Shown here: positions 35,543 through 48,474 of the stretch, one piece after another
Layout: each line of letters begins with the position of its first letter
Numbering within the stretch: position 1 is the first letter of the stretch
DNA from: Schistocerca nitens
Taxonomy: Eukaryota > Arthropoda > Insecta > Orthoptera > Acrididae
Direction: 5' to 3'
Assembly: GCF_023898315.1 (NCBI RefSeq)
Contig: NC_064616.1
Location: forward strand, 296,720,934-296,784,933
DNA length: 64,000 nucleotides
The notes under the pieces: generated by a model
What the model was told of the DNA's origin: nothing
The model's input: the letters and a program-made list of their open reading frames with translations, nothing else
Database searches by the model: none
Position numbers and translations under genes: made by a program

Positions 35543-37003
35543 TTATAAAGACGTATAAAAATGTTTGTAAGCCTTTGAGGTAAAATTGTTTGCCAGTATA
35601 TCTAGCAGATCCTCTTTCTTCTTAGAAGCTAAGCCTTTCAAAAGAAATGCTAGTTTCAGGGTCACCTCTTTAGTTATCTTTCTTTTCTCAAATAGAGTTA
35701 TGTCTTGATGCTCTTTACTGTAGAAATTCTTGAAAAATACAGAATATGGAGAATCACTGGTCATTTTGATAACTTTCGCATCTGTCAATTTCAAAGGTTT
35801 CAGGTTTAGAGGACCAAACACAGAGAGAATGTGTTTTACACCCTAAAAATCCTCATGGCATAATACATGCAGATGCAGATGTTTGCCCTGTTTCTTTGCA
35901 GATCAGATAGCAGCTATAAATCCTTTGGGGGTATAGATAGGGTCCGCCTCGTAACTGGTTCTGTGGTCAGCGAAGTTGCGTAGCCTTCTTCATTCTGAGT
36001 GTGGACTTTCATAAGATACATGTGGATTACAGATATTATTCCAAGAAAACAAACTGCATAAAAATACAGACATAACATAATTGTTTCCAATGTGATTATC
36101 AGAGTAGATGGCTTCACTAAAAGTTGTGTTAGGTTCCCATTTGAAATGTGCAGTGACACACATGAACCTCATTCATTCACTCAAATATTACCATTTGGCT
36201 CATTGCAAATGTAGCAATCACATGCATTTGCCTTGGGGTTATAAATAGTAAAGTTTAAGACATTCCATTTGAATTTATAATGAAATATGGAAATGTGTCC
36301 CTTTCGCAACTGCGTTACAGCCTGTAGATCATACACTGCCACTATACTATTGAAGTTTTCTTTCTTTCTTTCTTCATTGTTAAATTCTTCTAAAACAAAT
36401 GTTCATCATATTTCGCTTTCGGTTGTTCCTTTTCTTGATAATGAGTTCTTGTAGATAACAAGTGTAATACATAGATCCTTCCTAGGCATAACTGCACTCT
36501 TGTGTAAAGACATGATGAAACACTGCATAGCTCATATGTGTCTCCTTTTTTGCTTTGCAGATGCCAATGTAATCTCAGTAAATATCAGCAAGTGGTATGC
36601 TTCAGTTTATAAAATACCTTGAAGTATTAGTCCAGATGTAATGGTATTCAATTTTAGAAATAGCTTCAGTGTGCTGCTGTATACCTGCATGTATACCTGA
36701 ATCCAATGTTTTCTGTTTGGCATGTTTTCCTGTTTGATCTGGCTCAAAAAGAGTCTCTGCAACTGTATTACATTTCTCCAGAATTGTTCGGATTGGCCTA
36801 TCGTTGATATCTAAAGAGTTTTTAAGAAACGTTTCATAAACACAAGCCTCTTTACCATTCAGGGAAGAATATAACGCTGTATTAAGTTGCCATGCTGGTC
36901 TGCTGCCTCCAACATGAGTATAGCAATGCCTAAGAGCAGTAGCCTTAGTTGAACTAGTAATGAATTGGTGCTGAAGTTTTATATCACCTGATGACCAATA
37001 CAC
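35543..37003 (-). pseudogene. decayed transposon-type gene of unnamed insect family
   Basis: Three minus-strand open pieces in order: 36602-37003 (WQLNTALYSSLNGKEACVYE, resembling an N-terminal part), 35914-36172 (SVIHMYLMKVHTQNEEGYAT), and 35543-35821 (FGPLNLKPLKLTDAKVIKM). The HTQNE phrase after a hydrophobic strand, then a (I/V)P-x-(D/Q) segment and a LCHEDF-like piece, recalls a multi-copy family of uncharacterised insect and hydra proteins with a probable RNase H-fold core. Stops interrupt all joins. The upstream part usually holding the zinc and first acidic motifs was not identified. The family recall is from memory and moderate in certainty. Confidence 0.5.
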
Positions 37004-38335
37004 TGAAAAAAGTTAGTCTGTGCTCGGTATTGAACTTTGATGCAAATTAAACCTTGCAGTGTTATTTAAATCCTGCTTTCACGGCCCTTTAGGGTCATAT
37101 CCTTTAACTTTATGTGAGAGTTTCATATGTCTGGCCAGTATTTTTTTGCTTTCTTCAAAGGGCTCCACTCCCAATTGTAACATTACTCTGCCATTTCATA
37201 CCTTTCTTTGAAGGGCTCTGATATGCAGGTTGATGTGTCCTGCATGCCAGCTGTTGAACTATTGCTCTTGACAGTGGACAATGAAGTATTGCTTGTTACT
37301 GGAAATAATTCAGTTGGAGAACTTGTTCTACCAGGGTTTCACAAAGTTTGCATACAGCACTACTTCTAAATAATAAATAATTCGTGTAAGATTCTATGAA
37401 ATACTTACTTCACAACAAGGGTGTCAGCACCAAATATGTCACTTTTTAATAACACCAGTAGCGTGTATTCCACACAGTGCAAAGGCCACAACTCAACGAT
37501 ATGGTATTATGCCCACATGCAAGACAAGGAAAGGAGGGGTTGGAACTACACATCTTCCCTCTGTGGCCGCATGCCGCATTCTTGAACTTTAGATTATGAC
37601 ATTCTACCAATAAAAAGTGCATGCAAGAACTATTCCACTGGTATACGTAACTCGGAACAGGCTATTTTTGAGTTGTGACATTGTTGTATTTAATGAGTGA
37701 TTTGTCTCTTACAGTAAGCAGATGCAGTTAGCTATTCCCTCCTCTTCTTCAGCAGTGGTTTCTATGGCTTCACTCGGGAGTTCCCATTTGGTGTAGTTGA
37801 CATTTCTTGTTTGTAAAAGTCCATATTTATATCTGAAAGCTGTCAGTCAATCGCAGTTTTGTTTTCCTTTCTAAGTACCAGTGTTGCTTTGTTTCTGGTT
37901 CCGTTCAGATTACACAGGCAGATTATAGAAAAGAGGTAGACTGTCTGCAGTTCGGAAGAGGCACAACACAGTGACAAGGAAAGATATAAAAAAATAATCT
38001 TTTTCACTATGCAATGCCATAATGAGTACTGCAGCACAGCAAAATAATACACTGCATAGATTGACGGCAATTACAACCAGCACAAAACAGTGTGCTCAGT
38101 AAGTATGGAATGGGGGGTGGGGGTGATACGGGGATTGAGAGTAATATAACTTTTGTTGACTTCAGTTCCTGGTCAGAAATTCATCACAGGTGCATTTTTA
38201 TCAAACGTCTTACAACTTAATAAATGGCATCTTACTGAGAATCTTGCACAGCTGTGGAAGGTAATAAAGCCACTGAGCTCCAGCTGAATTTTGGGAGGCG
38301 GCTATTCAATGTCCACTCCAAAAGGAGCTGCAAAA
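37004..38335. other. no clear gene; possibly edges of adjacent transposons
   Basis: No motif was recognised. Open frames are short. Confidence 0.5.
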
Positions 38336-38339
38336 ACAT

Positions 38340-39800
38340 TAAAAAAAAGTTAAAAATTGATTTATATCACTAAATATACCATCAACGTTTTGTAACAAAG
38401 CCTGTAGCACCATAACAAATTCATCAAACTGTTCACTCAGTGACTCCTTTCCAAGATTTATTTCAGTTTTCAGTGATAACTAGTACAACATTTGAAAAGG
38501 GCGCAAGTGACCTACCTGAAAATTACTGTATCCGCAACAGCGATTTTCTTTTGAAACCCAAAGCTGCTGTCTAAAACAATGCTAATGAGTTTATATCTAC
38601 CCTGCAAAGTTTTACTTGAGACATCCAATTGCTTTGTAAGGTCAGTTAGAAATGTAAGAGCTAATATCCACTGCAGGTCATCAAAATTGTTTATTGATAT
38701 TCCTATCATCTCCATGAATAATGCTGTTTCTTTTGCTAGCTGGAAAAGCATTCTACAATACTTTGAGAAGAACCAGTGAACTTCAGAAAAATTCAGCACA
38801 TTGCCATTTCATATCCCAGTTCTGCTGAGTAGGATTTAAACTGCTGGTGTCCTAGACCACGCGACTTCAGTTTATTAACTATTTTTAAAACAATGTAAGT
38901 AATATCTCTTATTTTGGCAGCAGAGTAGCCTGATGTTGGATACAGTGTAATGTTGGTATTTTGTGCCGGGTACAAACTTACTTAACCTGGTTCCTTATCA
39001 AAGTAACGACACCAGGTTTTTGACCAATCATAACAAAAGCTTCATTTGCTGTAGTCGATGACAATATGTTCCAACTAACCTCGTATTTGTCAGTAATGTT
39101 TCCTAAGCAAAAAATATGTTGTTGGCTGTAGTTGTATTGTGCATTGGTACCAAATCAAAATGTTTCTCCAGCAAGTTGGAATTGGCATCAACAACGCTCA
39201 CAAATAAAGAAAGCTGAGCAACATCCATGTTTTCATCCAAAACAGAGAGGAAGAAACTAAATCTCTAGTCTTATCTTCCAATTGTTTTTCCAAGTCCTTT
39301 ACAATTTCTTCAATGTACTCCATGAAAGACTAACTTTTTTGAAAACTGGGTGAGTCGCTGAACCCAATATTGTTGTAGCAGCAACAAAACTTTCCTCAAC
39401 AAATTTTCCATCCCTGAAGAGATGCACTGTTTCGGCTATTTTAAGAGCTATGTGATAGCTCTCTCTCGTTATAGATGACATAGTGCTCTTCCTGTAAATA
39501 TGTTAGAGGGTAAAATCGAGGGCAAAAGTACATAGCACTTCATAAATAACAGTAACATATTCAAGAAATGACACATGTTTGTGTGAACTTCCTTCTTTCT
39601 CTCTCTTCAGTTTTAGCTCAAGAAGTTTGGCTTTCTTCCTTCAGTGTCCAGAGAGACCAGGAATTAGTTGAAAATGCCGCTTCACATTGTGCTCCTTCAT
39701 GCCGATAAAGCAGCATTACACAACAGACAATGAGACTGGTTTGTTTTTCAATAAATAAGTAATCTTTCTCCCATTGCGAGCTGATTTTCATTTTGAGGAT
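38340..39800 (-). pseudogene. hAT transposase remnant, ZBED/GTF2IRD2 type
   Basis: Minus-strand pieces in the right order: a BED-like start near 39610-39780 (a CC-rich stretch then HNVKRHF); SYHIALKIAETVHLFRDGKF (about 39390-39460) with the FVEES continuation; KIVNKLKSRGLGHQQFKSY (about 38825-38885), matching the helix before the WLSRG block; and WILALTFLTDLTKQLDVSSK with TLQGRYKLI (about 38575-38665), the typical L-x-F-L-x-D-(I/L)-T-x-x-L-N-x-L-(N/S)-x-x-L-Q-G-K-x-x-L-I signature. Many breaks; the C-terminal dimerisation region is not seen. Confidence 0.8.
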
Positions 39801-42800
39801 GTTAACTACTACTCATCCATTTTGGTCTCACCAATTTTGTCCTACCAAGAATGCCAAAGATATCTTGACACCATCAATGCCTAACAACATGAAGTAAACA
39901 GGCCCATCTTGCCATGTGTATTAGTAACAATCGAGCGATGTTAGCAAATGTTTGTTAGCAGAGGTTGAGGGGACTGCTGGCTGACAGCGTCTGTGGGCAT
40001 ACAGTGTGGGCACTCACGGGTGCCCGCACCTGCATTACAGCATGTGCCCACCCCACCCCAGCCCCGCCCTAGCTTAACATGTTGGACTGGGTATGGTAGA
40101 CACACATGAATTTTTCAGATTTTGAGATCTCTAAATCGGCATTTGCCGTTTCATAAATGAAGAAAGAAATTGTGCCACAAACAAATTACAGAGGAAGACA
40201 TTATAAAGTTTTTAGTAGTTGGTTGTGGAAGTTTTCACAATAATTACAAAATTCTTTTTAATAGAAAGCTATTTGTGCTAAAATAATAAGAGGCGTAGAG
40301 AGCTGGGTGACAGTTGTAATAATAAAATCTCTGACAAAACGTGAAACAGTAGAATTCATTGGGAATAGTCAGTGGGGATCAACTCTTCATCAGTAATCAG
40401 ATTTTTTAATGATCACCAGTTTCAGTTGCGAAAGTCGCAGAACTATTCAAACCTGTCAGAGCATCCAATCCTGGCATCTTTAAATAATGCAGTAATAGGT
40501 GATATATTCAACAACAACAATACATTTGCTTCTGCTGGTACAAAGGGAAGCTATCTGAAGTAGTTTTAACATTACCTTTGAGGATTTGGTTGCCTCCCAG
40601 TGAGAGATATATTTAAGTCTCACTTCAACATAAAGACGTACCCTCATCACCATAATTAGCAGAGACTAAGAAACTAGTTATTATAATACTATTATCATGA
40701 TATTGGTTCCTGCATGTGGTAAAAGGCTAAGAGTTCTCATGCATGCTAGAGTAAATAAAAATGACTGACATTTTCGAAACCAAAATGAATTGTTTAGGTT
40801 AAATTTGATGTACAGGAAGTTAAGATGTACATCCCTTTCCAGACTAGACAAAAATGTGGCAAGAAAGAAAGCTAAAAAATGAAACATGTCCACTTATTTT
40901 CTCAGTGTGTGCTAATAGAAAAAGAGCTTTCTGTGAACAGTACACATTAAAAAACGTAATTGATAATGCTGTAGTCTGCAAGGCAGTATCATGTCCAATA
41001 ACTGTAGGGAACTTCAGACGAGCTTTAAACAGAATTTCCTTTTGCTATAGTGAATGGAAGTTGATCTTCAGTGTGGGTAAATGTGATAAAATGCTTATTG
41101 ATAGGAGGAAACATTTGGGAACAGATGTTGCTTCACTAGACATGGTCTTGGCAGGTAGTGTTCCCTTACTGTCTGCAGCCAGTTAAATGGAGACCTGCAG
41201 TTAAACATGGAATCGCAACTTGAAGTTTAACAAATGCAAATCAATGCCAGATGAGTCACATTCCATCCCAGAATGAAATCTGAGAACAGACACTGAATTG
41301 AGCTGCAAACACCTCAATTTGTATTTTGGCAATTAAACATGGAGCCACTAATCCACATCATGCAACTAGTACTATAATGAAACTTAAAATATATTTTGCA
41401 TATATATACACCACACTTCTGTAAGTGTTTTCTTTAAAATATTTCATTTCTTTTGATTTACTTTGACTTCAAACTCACTGTTTTAATAGTTTGGCAAAAT
41501 AATGTGTTTTTTTACCTAATACATTTCTCAATTTGTACATTTCAATGTGTCCTTAGTGTCATTTGTAATAACCAGTTAAACAGTGGACTTGCAGAATCAA
41601 GTTTGTCTCTACTATCAGACAAATGTTGAAATTTTAAAAATGTGTTACATAGCCCACAGGACAAAACTTTCCAGAAGTCTCGGAATTTTTAATTTATTTC
41701 ATAACAAAAAAGTCAACAAGCTGTCAAGGAAAATACGTATTGCCAAATATAATTTGTTGTTTATTTTGATATTCACTATTGTTTACACCTTATTCATCGT
41801 TAGACTTTCTAACTATTGGTACTTATATACTGTGTAAGTATATATTTATTGAACATGACTGCCCATCAGATATGTTTTGCCAGTGTAGGCTAATATTTGA
41901 ACCTTCATGAAAAAAGTATTTTTGTCACAGTGTGGTGCTCTCTCCACATGTCTACAGAGTTATTTATCAATAGCTTACTTATTCAAGGTGAACTTGTTTT
42001 AAGAGGTTTCTGGCCTCATTCTATCAAGCATCATAAAAATAATGGATGGAAGAGGCTCAGGTTGCACGCTGCAGAGATGAAATCAATTTTAATGGAAGTT
42101 TGATAAAATTAACAGAAGTGAGTCTAATTAAGTGTGCCTGTATTCCTTGTTTGTATTGCAGTGTCACCCAAACATTTATCTGAATTGTAGATCATCAGTC
42201 GTACAGGTGCCAGGACCATCAGACACGGCAAATGTACATCCCTCAGAAAGGAATGTGTACAATCAACCAATTAGACATTGGACTTCACATTGAAGACTCA
42301 ATTGTGACTGACATCATCCACAATGTTGTGGTTGAAACTGGGTTGACAGTTTCAGAGGAGTTCCATTTAATTTTTTGACATGGAGTAATACACCAGTGCT
42401 CCAATCAAGTTCAGTGACTTCTCAGCTGAGTATAGGAAGCAGAAATACTGTGATATTTAGTTCTTTCTCTTTGAGAAACCACTGTAACTACTGTTTTGGA
42501 GGGGGGTTAATACTTCATCTGTTATTAGCATTGTGTATTTTGTGACACTAACAATGACAGAAACAAGTTCATCAGATGTTGTTCAGTGAAACAGTTCATC
42601 ACTTTCTTGGCCTCGTGCCTGCACCGTCAAAAATTATTTTTGCTAGTACTCTCAACTGTTCCATCATTGGCAAGTCACCTATTGTGGCAAAGTGAAAAGA
42701 GGAGACAATAGATTGGCTTAAGCATCACATTGTTGAAATGCACAATAATGTTATAAAATGTCGCTTAGGAATCTAATATATCTCTATAAATCACAGATAC

Positions 42801-43440
42801 AAAATCGACAAGTTGGCAAAAATAAATTGGCAATACAGTCATTCAGTTGCCACTGTATCACTGTAATTGTAAATAATTGTAAAATTGATACAGGTCCAAA
42901 TTAAAGGTTCTCAGCAGTAAAAAAAAAAAAAAAAAAAAAGTAATGGCACTAGCCAGAAAAAGCTGTTATGATAGTTAGTTAGGTAGTTAGTTAGTTACTT
43001 CTGAAGAATAAAACCACCTCGGTCTTACGAGTACATAATTTAAAAATCATATCAGAATGAAAGTATTTCAGTAAGTTTGGTAGAGGAAATGATCACACCA
43101 TTAACAACAGTGACACAGTCAAGCATACGTCATAACGATGAGAGTAATATCAGTAGAGTCTTTCCATTGTCACCACAAAAACAATGTACCTGTGAGTTCA
43201 GCTGAATGTTTGGAGTGTGGAGCTTAAGTATCTGCACAGAAAAATTATATTTTCATATGTTTAGACTATTAATAAGATTATCACCAGCAACTGAGTGTAA
43301 ATGAAGTTCACCCAGGATTTCTGTCATCATCATAAAGAAAAAAGTCTTACTGTTTGCAGTACAGGGCTATTCTAAATTAGTTACCTAAATGTAACACTAA
43401 ATAATTTCGAAACCCTTGACTGATTATTCTCTGGAAGCTC
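39801..43440. other. no recognisable gene
   Basis: AT-rich intronic DNA. Open frames at 40372-40563 and 40854-41186 have no motif I know. A poly(A) run at 42920-42939 could mark the 3' end of an old retroposon, but the preceding sequence was not identified. Confidence 0.55.
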
Positions 43441-43539
43441 TTCAAACTCCATGTCGTGTTCTCAAGTTTTAAGCCTACATCTCCAGGTGTCACTCCATTC
43501 GTTTATATGGAAACAGTGCATGGCCGCTGTAACAGTGGA

Positions 43540-43700
43540 GATCTATAGCGACATGGAACCTGTTAAGTGTTGCTTTTGGTACTATGAAACACAATTGCCA
43601 ATTATTGTAAGAAGACACATCGTAACGGGGTGTCACAAAGGTCTGCTCCAGACAAAGACGACAAAAGTGTGGTGTGATCAGTTTGTGGAAACAGATTGTG
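43540..43700 (+). pseudogene. N-terminal fragment of a DUF4817-type transposase
   Basis: The reading VKCCFWYYETQLPIIVRRHI, then KVWCDQFVETDC, fits the DUF4817 helix-turn-helix (C-V-x-x-Y-x-x-T-x-S-x-x-x-V-x-R-x-F ... I-x-x-W-x-x-Q-F-x-E-T-G). It is cut by the CA/GA repeat that follows. Confidence 0.6.
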
Positions 43701-43702
43701 TG

Positions 43703-44244
<542 letters not shown>

Positions 44245-44470
44245 CAGAAGATTTTGTTCGCATTGTGTGCTAGCCTAAATTCAATGTCAAGTTTACATGA
44301 CGAAAGAAATTTCTGACTTGTTGCATTGGGGCATTGAAATAACTTGAGGACGCCACATGAAAATTTGTGCTGGACGTGTATTTGAACCCGGATTTCCTGC
44401 TTTACGTGAGCAGTCTCCTTAACCATGTCAGCTATCGGAACACTTCTCCTGTCCAACCCAAATCTCCATA
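44245..44470 (-). mobile_element. possible tRNA-derived SINE, family E
   Basis: On the minus strand a tRNA-like head (GATAGCTGACATGGTTAAGG as A-box region, CCGGGTTCAAATACACG as B-box region) is followed by about 130 bases of unrelated body. No target duplication was confirmed. Confidence 0.5.
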
Positions 44471-46350
44471 AGCTGCACACTACAGTGTAGTGTCCTCTGT
44501 CTGTTATTCCTCTTCGATTGCAGCCCAACTGTATTCCTGCAAGAGGTTGGACATTATTGTGCATCTGCACTGAATGATAGATATACCTTCAGGCACACAT
44601 ACTGTATAGGTATGGTGTCCATGTGCATGTTCTATTAAAGTTGTGGCTACTCTGTGCCTCTGCATGCTGCTGCCAAAGTGTCCGTCCTATAGCAAATTTA
44701 AACAGAGTATTACTTCGCCACTGCTGCCATTCCAAGTGGTCAAAGACTGCTTCATTTTAAGCCCCCCCCTCCCCCCCCCCCTCTTTTCCGCCACAGTGCA
44801 ATAACCATGACCAGTTTCTGGTTGTTACATGCCTATCATCAGATGTGTTAACTTCATGCTGTGACCCCGACTGCCGCAATGGAGAGTGTAGGGCGTGGGG
44901 CACCACCAGCGAGCGCAGATCTCGTGACGGTACGTCGTGAGTGCAGAGCTTGCTGATGGTACCCCGCATCCTATACCGTCTGTCGTGGTGCTCGGATTCA
45001 CAGCGCCAACTTGTCACACGTGATGATGGATGTGTAATAGCCCGAAATCAGTTGTGGTTTAAGCATGGAAAAATTGATACATGGTGTGAACTTCATATTC
45101 AGCTACCATTAATAGCCATTTGCTCTTGTATACTTCTTCCTGAGGCTTTTCCGTGTTGTTGTGAAATGCACTGGCACCACAGCTGTGGTTTTCATTGTCA
45201 AAGCAAAGAAGGATTAACAGAAGATAAAGAAACCTTACAATGCAGCTACCAAATTTATCGCGATACAATAGGTGGAGCGCTGTAGCCTTATTTTCAATGC
45301 GAACAGTTGATTTCATTCACCACAAAAATCGAAATATGTCACTGTCCCACTGTTATTTGAATAAAATGTTCTATTTGTCTCTAATGGCCTGTTTTGATTA
45401 CATTGTCATTTTCAGTTGCCATTGTGTACATATTTGTTAATAGTAGATCATACAGGCAGTCATAAATAAGACAGAAATGCTCATGAACGTCCCAACATGC
45501 TGTGAATAACACCCTAACTGAGGGTTTTCCCATTGATAATAGAGTGTACACACTTCTTTCAAACTGAGAACACTTTGATTCAAGAACATACAAGATTAAA
45601 ACTAAAATGGTAAAGCATGGATAACCAGACAGATAATGTTCAAGTATTCTGTTGATCAAAGCAAAGGCACTAGTTGCACAGCCTGAAATGAAAGAAATAC
45701 TGTTTATATTGTAGATGGAGTTGTATAGCTCTAAAACAAATTAGTTAGCTGCTAGGTGGAATTTTTCCTCCCTCCATCTCTTCACCAGTTGTTGCAGCTG
45801 AATATCTTTGTTAGCCTTCTTTAAGTGGCATAACCTTTATTCATCGACATATTTTTTTAGGAAAGCATATAGTTTACGGTGAACAAATTTCCTATCATTA
45901 GTGGTTTCCCCCTCCCCCACTACATCATTCCATCTCTGCAGGATATTCTATTTCTCTTGAAGGTGATATATGCTTGCTGTGATTTCTCTGATGTACTGGT
46001 AAAGGAAAACTATGATGATGATGGTATGCTAAGATGACATTCTTTCAGGAAACCAACACTGATTTTAATGCCTGTTTTTCACCTGCAGTTCCACAACTCA
46101 GTGTGATAAAAGTGCTTTGTATAGCCATGTGCAGCTTATGACTTGCAGAGCTTACATCTGGATTATATGATTTTCAAAGCACTTGCCACCTAAGCTTAAA
46201 AATGAGCAGCAAAATCGGCCTGTCTTCTGGTTTCCATGTAAAGAAAGAAGTGGTTGCTTCTAGGGTTCAAGCATTATGGGTATATGTAGATTCCTTTTCC
46301 TATAAAATGATCTGTGTTTGGGGCAATACCAATGGAAACATATATTTAGC
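44471..46350. other. no recognisable gene
   Basis: Contains a C-rich run at 44761-44783 and a GC-richer patch at 44800-45060 that may be an old repeat. Otherwise nothing was recognised. Confidence 0.5.
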
Positions 46351-46363
46351 CTACCTTTGAGTC

Positions 46364-46547
46364 CGGAGTGGCCGAGCGGTTCTAGGCGCTACAGTCTGGA
46401 ACCGCGCAACCGCTACGGTCGCAGGTTCGAATCCTGCCTCGAGCATGGCTGTGTGTGATGTCCTTAGGTTGGTTAGGTTTAAGTAGTTCTAAGTTCTAGG
46501 GGACTGATGATCTCTGATGTCAAGTCCCATAGTGCTCAGAGCCATTT
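46364..46547 (+). mobile_element. SINE, family A, full length
   Basis: Intact head (CGGAGTGGCCGAGCGGTTC with A box; GGTTCGAATCCTGCC with B box) and tail ending GCTCAGAGCCATTT. A 12-bp duplication, TACCTTTGAGTC, lies at 46352-46363 and 46548-46559. This is the cleanest family A copy in the window. Confidence 0.95.
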
Positions 46548-46659
46548 TACCTTTGAGTCATTAGGCACTATAAATTATGACCTGAGCTTATGGAGCACAC
46601 TGGATACTGCCTTCCTTAGGACTGTGACACTAATCACCTCAGCAGTGCCAGATTACTAA

Positions 46660-47610
46660 CAAGGGAACCTCCCCATCGCACCCCACTCAGATTTAGTTAT
46701 AAGTTGGCACAGTGGATAGGCCTTGAAAAACTGAAAGATTTTTCGAGAAAACAGGAAGAAGTTGTGTGGAACTATGAAAAAATATGCAAACTGGGTAGTC
46801 CATGTGCAACATAAGCAACATCAAGGAGAGCGTAAGCTCAGTAGCGACGTTGTCCCGTGCTTAGCGTGAGCTACTGCGGAGCGAGAGGTCCATGGTTCAA
46901 GACTTCCCTTGAGTGAAAAAATTTACTTGCTTTATTTTCGCAAAGTTGTGATCTGTCCGTTCGTTCATTGACGTCACTGTTCACTGTAATAAGATTAGTG
47001 TCTGTGTTTTGCGATCGCATCGCAAAACTGTGCGATTAGTAGACGAAAGTACCTGTCTCTCCAATGGGAACCGAAAACATTTGGTCGCAAGGTCATAGGT
47101 CAACCGATTCCTCCACAGAAAAACACGTCTGATATATTCTATACGATACTGGTGGTGGCATGTGCGTCACATGACAAGAATTTGTCGTCGACTCACCCAA
47201 CTTGTACACTTGGCGAATGGGTAAAAAAATTCTTCTACCTTGCCCGATTTAGGTTTTCTTGTGGATGTGATAATCACTCCCAAAAAACTGATGAGAACAT
47301 AATAGTTCGTCACATAAACTGAAAATAAAAAATTAAACTTTTCACTCGAGGGAAGACTTGAACCAAGGACCTCTCGTTCCGCAGCTGCTCACGCTAACCA
47401 CAAGACCACAACGCTCCTGTGCTTATGTTATCCTTGATGTTGCCTATCTTCCACATGGACTACTCAGTTTATATATTTTGCACATTTTTTCATAGTTCCA
47501 TACAACTTCTTCCTGTTTTCTCGATTGATGTGTGTTCAGTTTTTCAAGGCCTATCCACTGTGCCAACTTATAACTAAATCTGAGGGGGGTGCAATGGGGA
47601 GGTTCCCTTG
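46660..47610. mobile_element. 951-bp foldback/MITE with 3-bp TAA duplication and tRNA-like arms
   Basis: The ends CAAGGGAACCTCCCCAT and the inverse at 47594-47610 are flanked by TAA (46657-46659 and 47611-47613), the TWA type of duplication typical of PIF/Harbinger. The arms pair over about 250 bp (46660 to about 46925 with about 47340-47610). Each arm contains a tRNA-like module: left GAGAGGTCCATGGTTCAAGA; right, read on the minus strand, GAGAGGTCCTTGGTTCAAGT, preceded by GTGGTTAGCGTGAGC. The roughly 400-bp middle has no coding capacity. Confidence 0.85.
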
Positions 47611-47613
47611 TAA

Positions 47614-48442
47614 GAACAACATGAGCAATGTAAAATGGAAAAAGTTTGATTTCAAGCACTCTCTTCTGGCTGCCTCATACTTTATTGACACGGAAGTTGT
47701 AGCTGTTATTTAAACTAGAAGAGGGGGGAGGGGGGGGGGGGAATGGCTAGAACACCATTTGTTAAAGCAAGATGATATCTGCTGGAGATTTCATGCTCAC
47801 ATTATCAGTATTTCAGAGGGCCTAACGAATACAATTCCATCTTTGCTGGGCAACTATTGTACAACAATCAAATCAATCATCATCTTAGATTTTAGTTTGA
47901 TGGCATTTTCTGATGTTGTCTATTTAGTATTATAACACACAATTTCTCCACTACAGTGCAGTCTGTATTAACCAGAAGCATAGTACTGTCTTGAGTTTGG
48001 ATGCTGAAATATCATTTGTGCATGGTATAAAAATACTGCTTGTTGCAGTAGTTGAATTGCCAATTTTATCTTCTGTCCTGCATTAGCAATCATTCATGCC
48101 ACAATTTATTGTTGCATGAAATTCCTGCCTTTTCAAGTGTTGTTACAATAAAAATGGTTGTGAATAGAAGTAACAGTTTCGTGTGATTCATTTTTGTTAG
48201 ATTATTGAGTGAGGTGTCTACTCACTTAAAATTTTGAATTGAAAAGGAGACTTTAATGAATTTATGGACATGCAAAAATCAGACTTTTAAAATACCCAAA
48301 ATACATCATGTGAAGGAGAGGTGAGAGCAGGAAGATTATAAACTGAGGTGTAGTAAAATAGTAAACATGAAATGATTATAAATTGGAAGAATATATATAA
48401 GGAAGAAGAGTCACTGTTAAAGATTTGCAATTTTAAAAAAAA

Positions 48443-48474
<32 letters not shown>

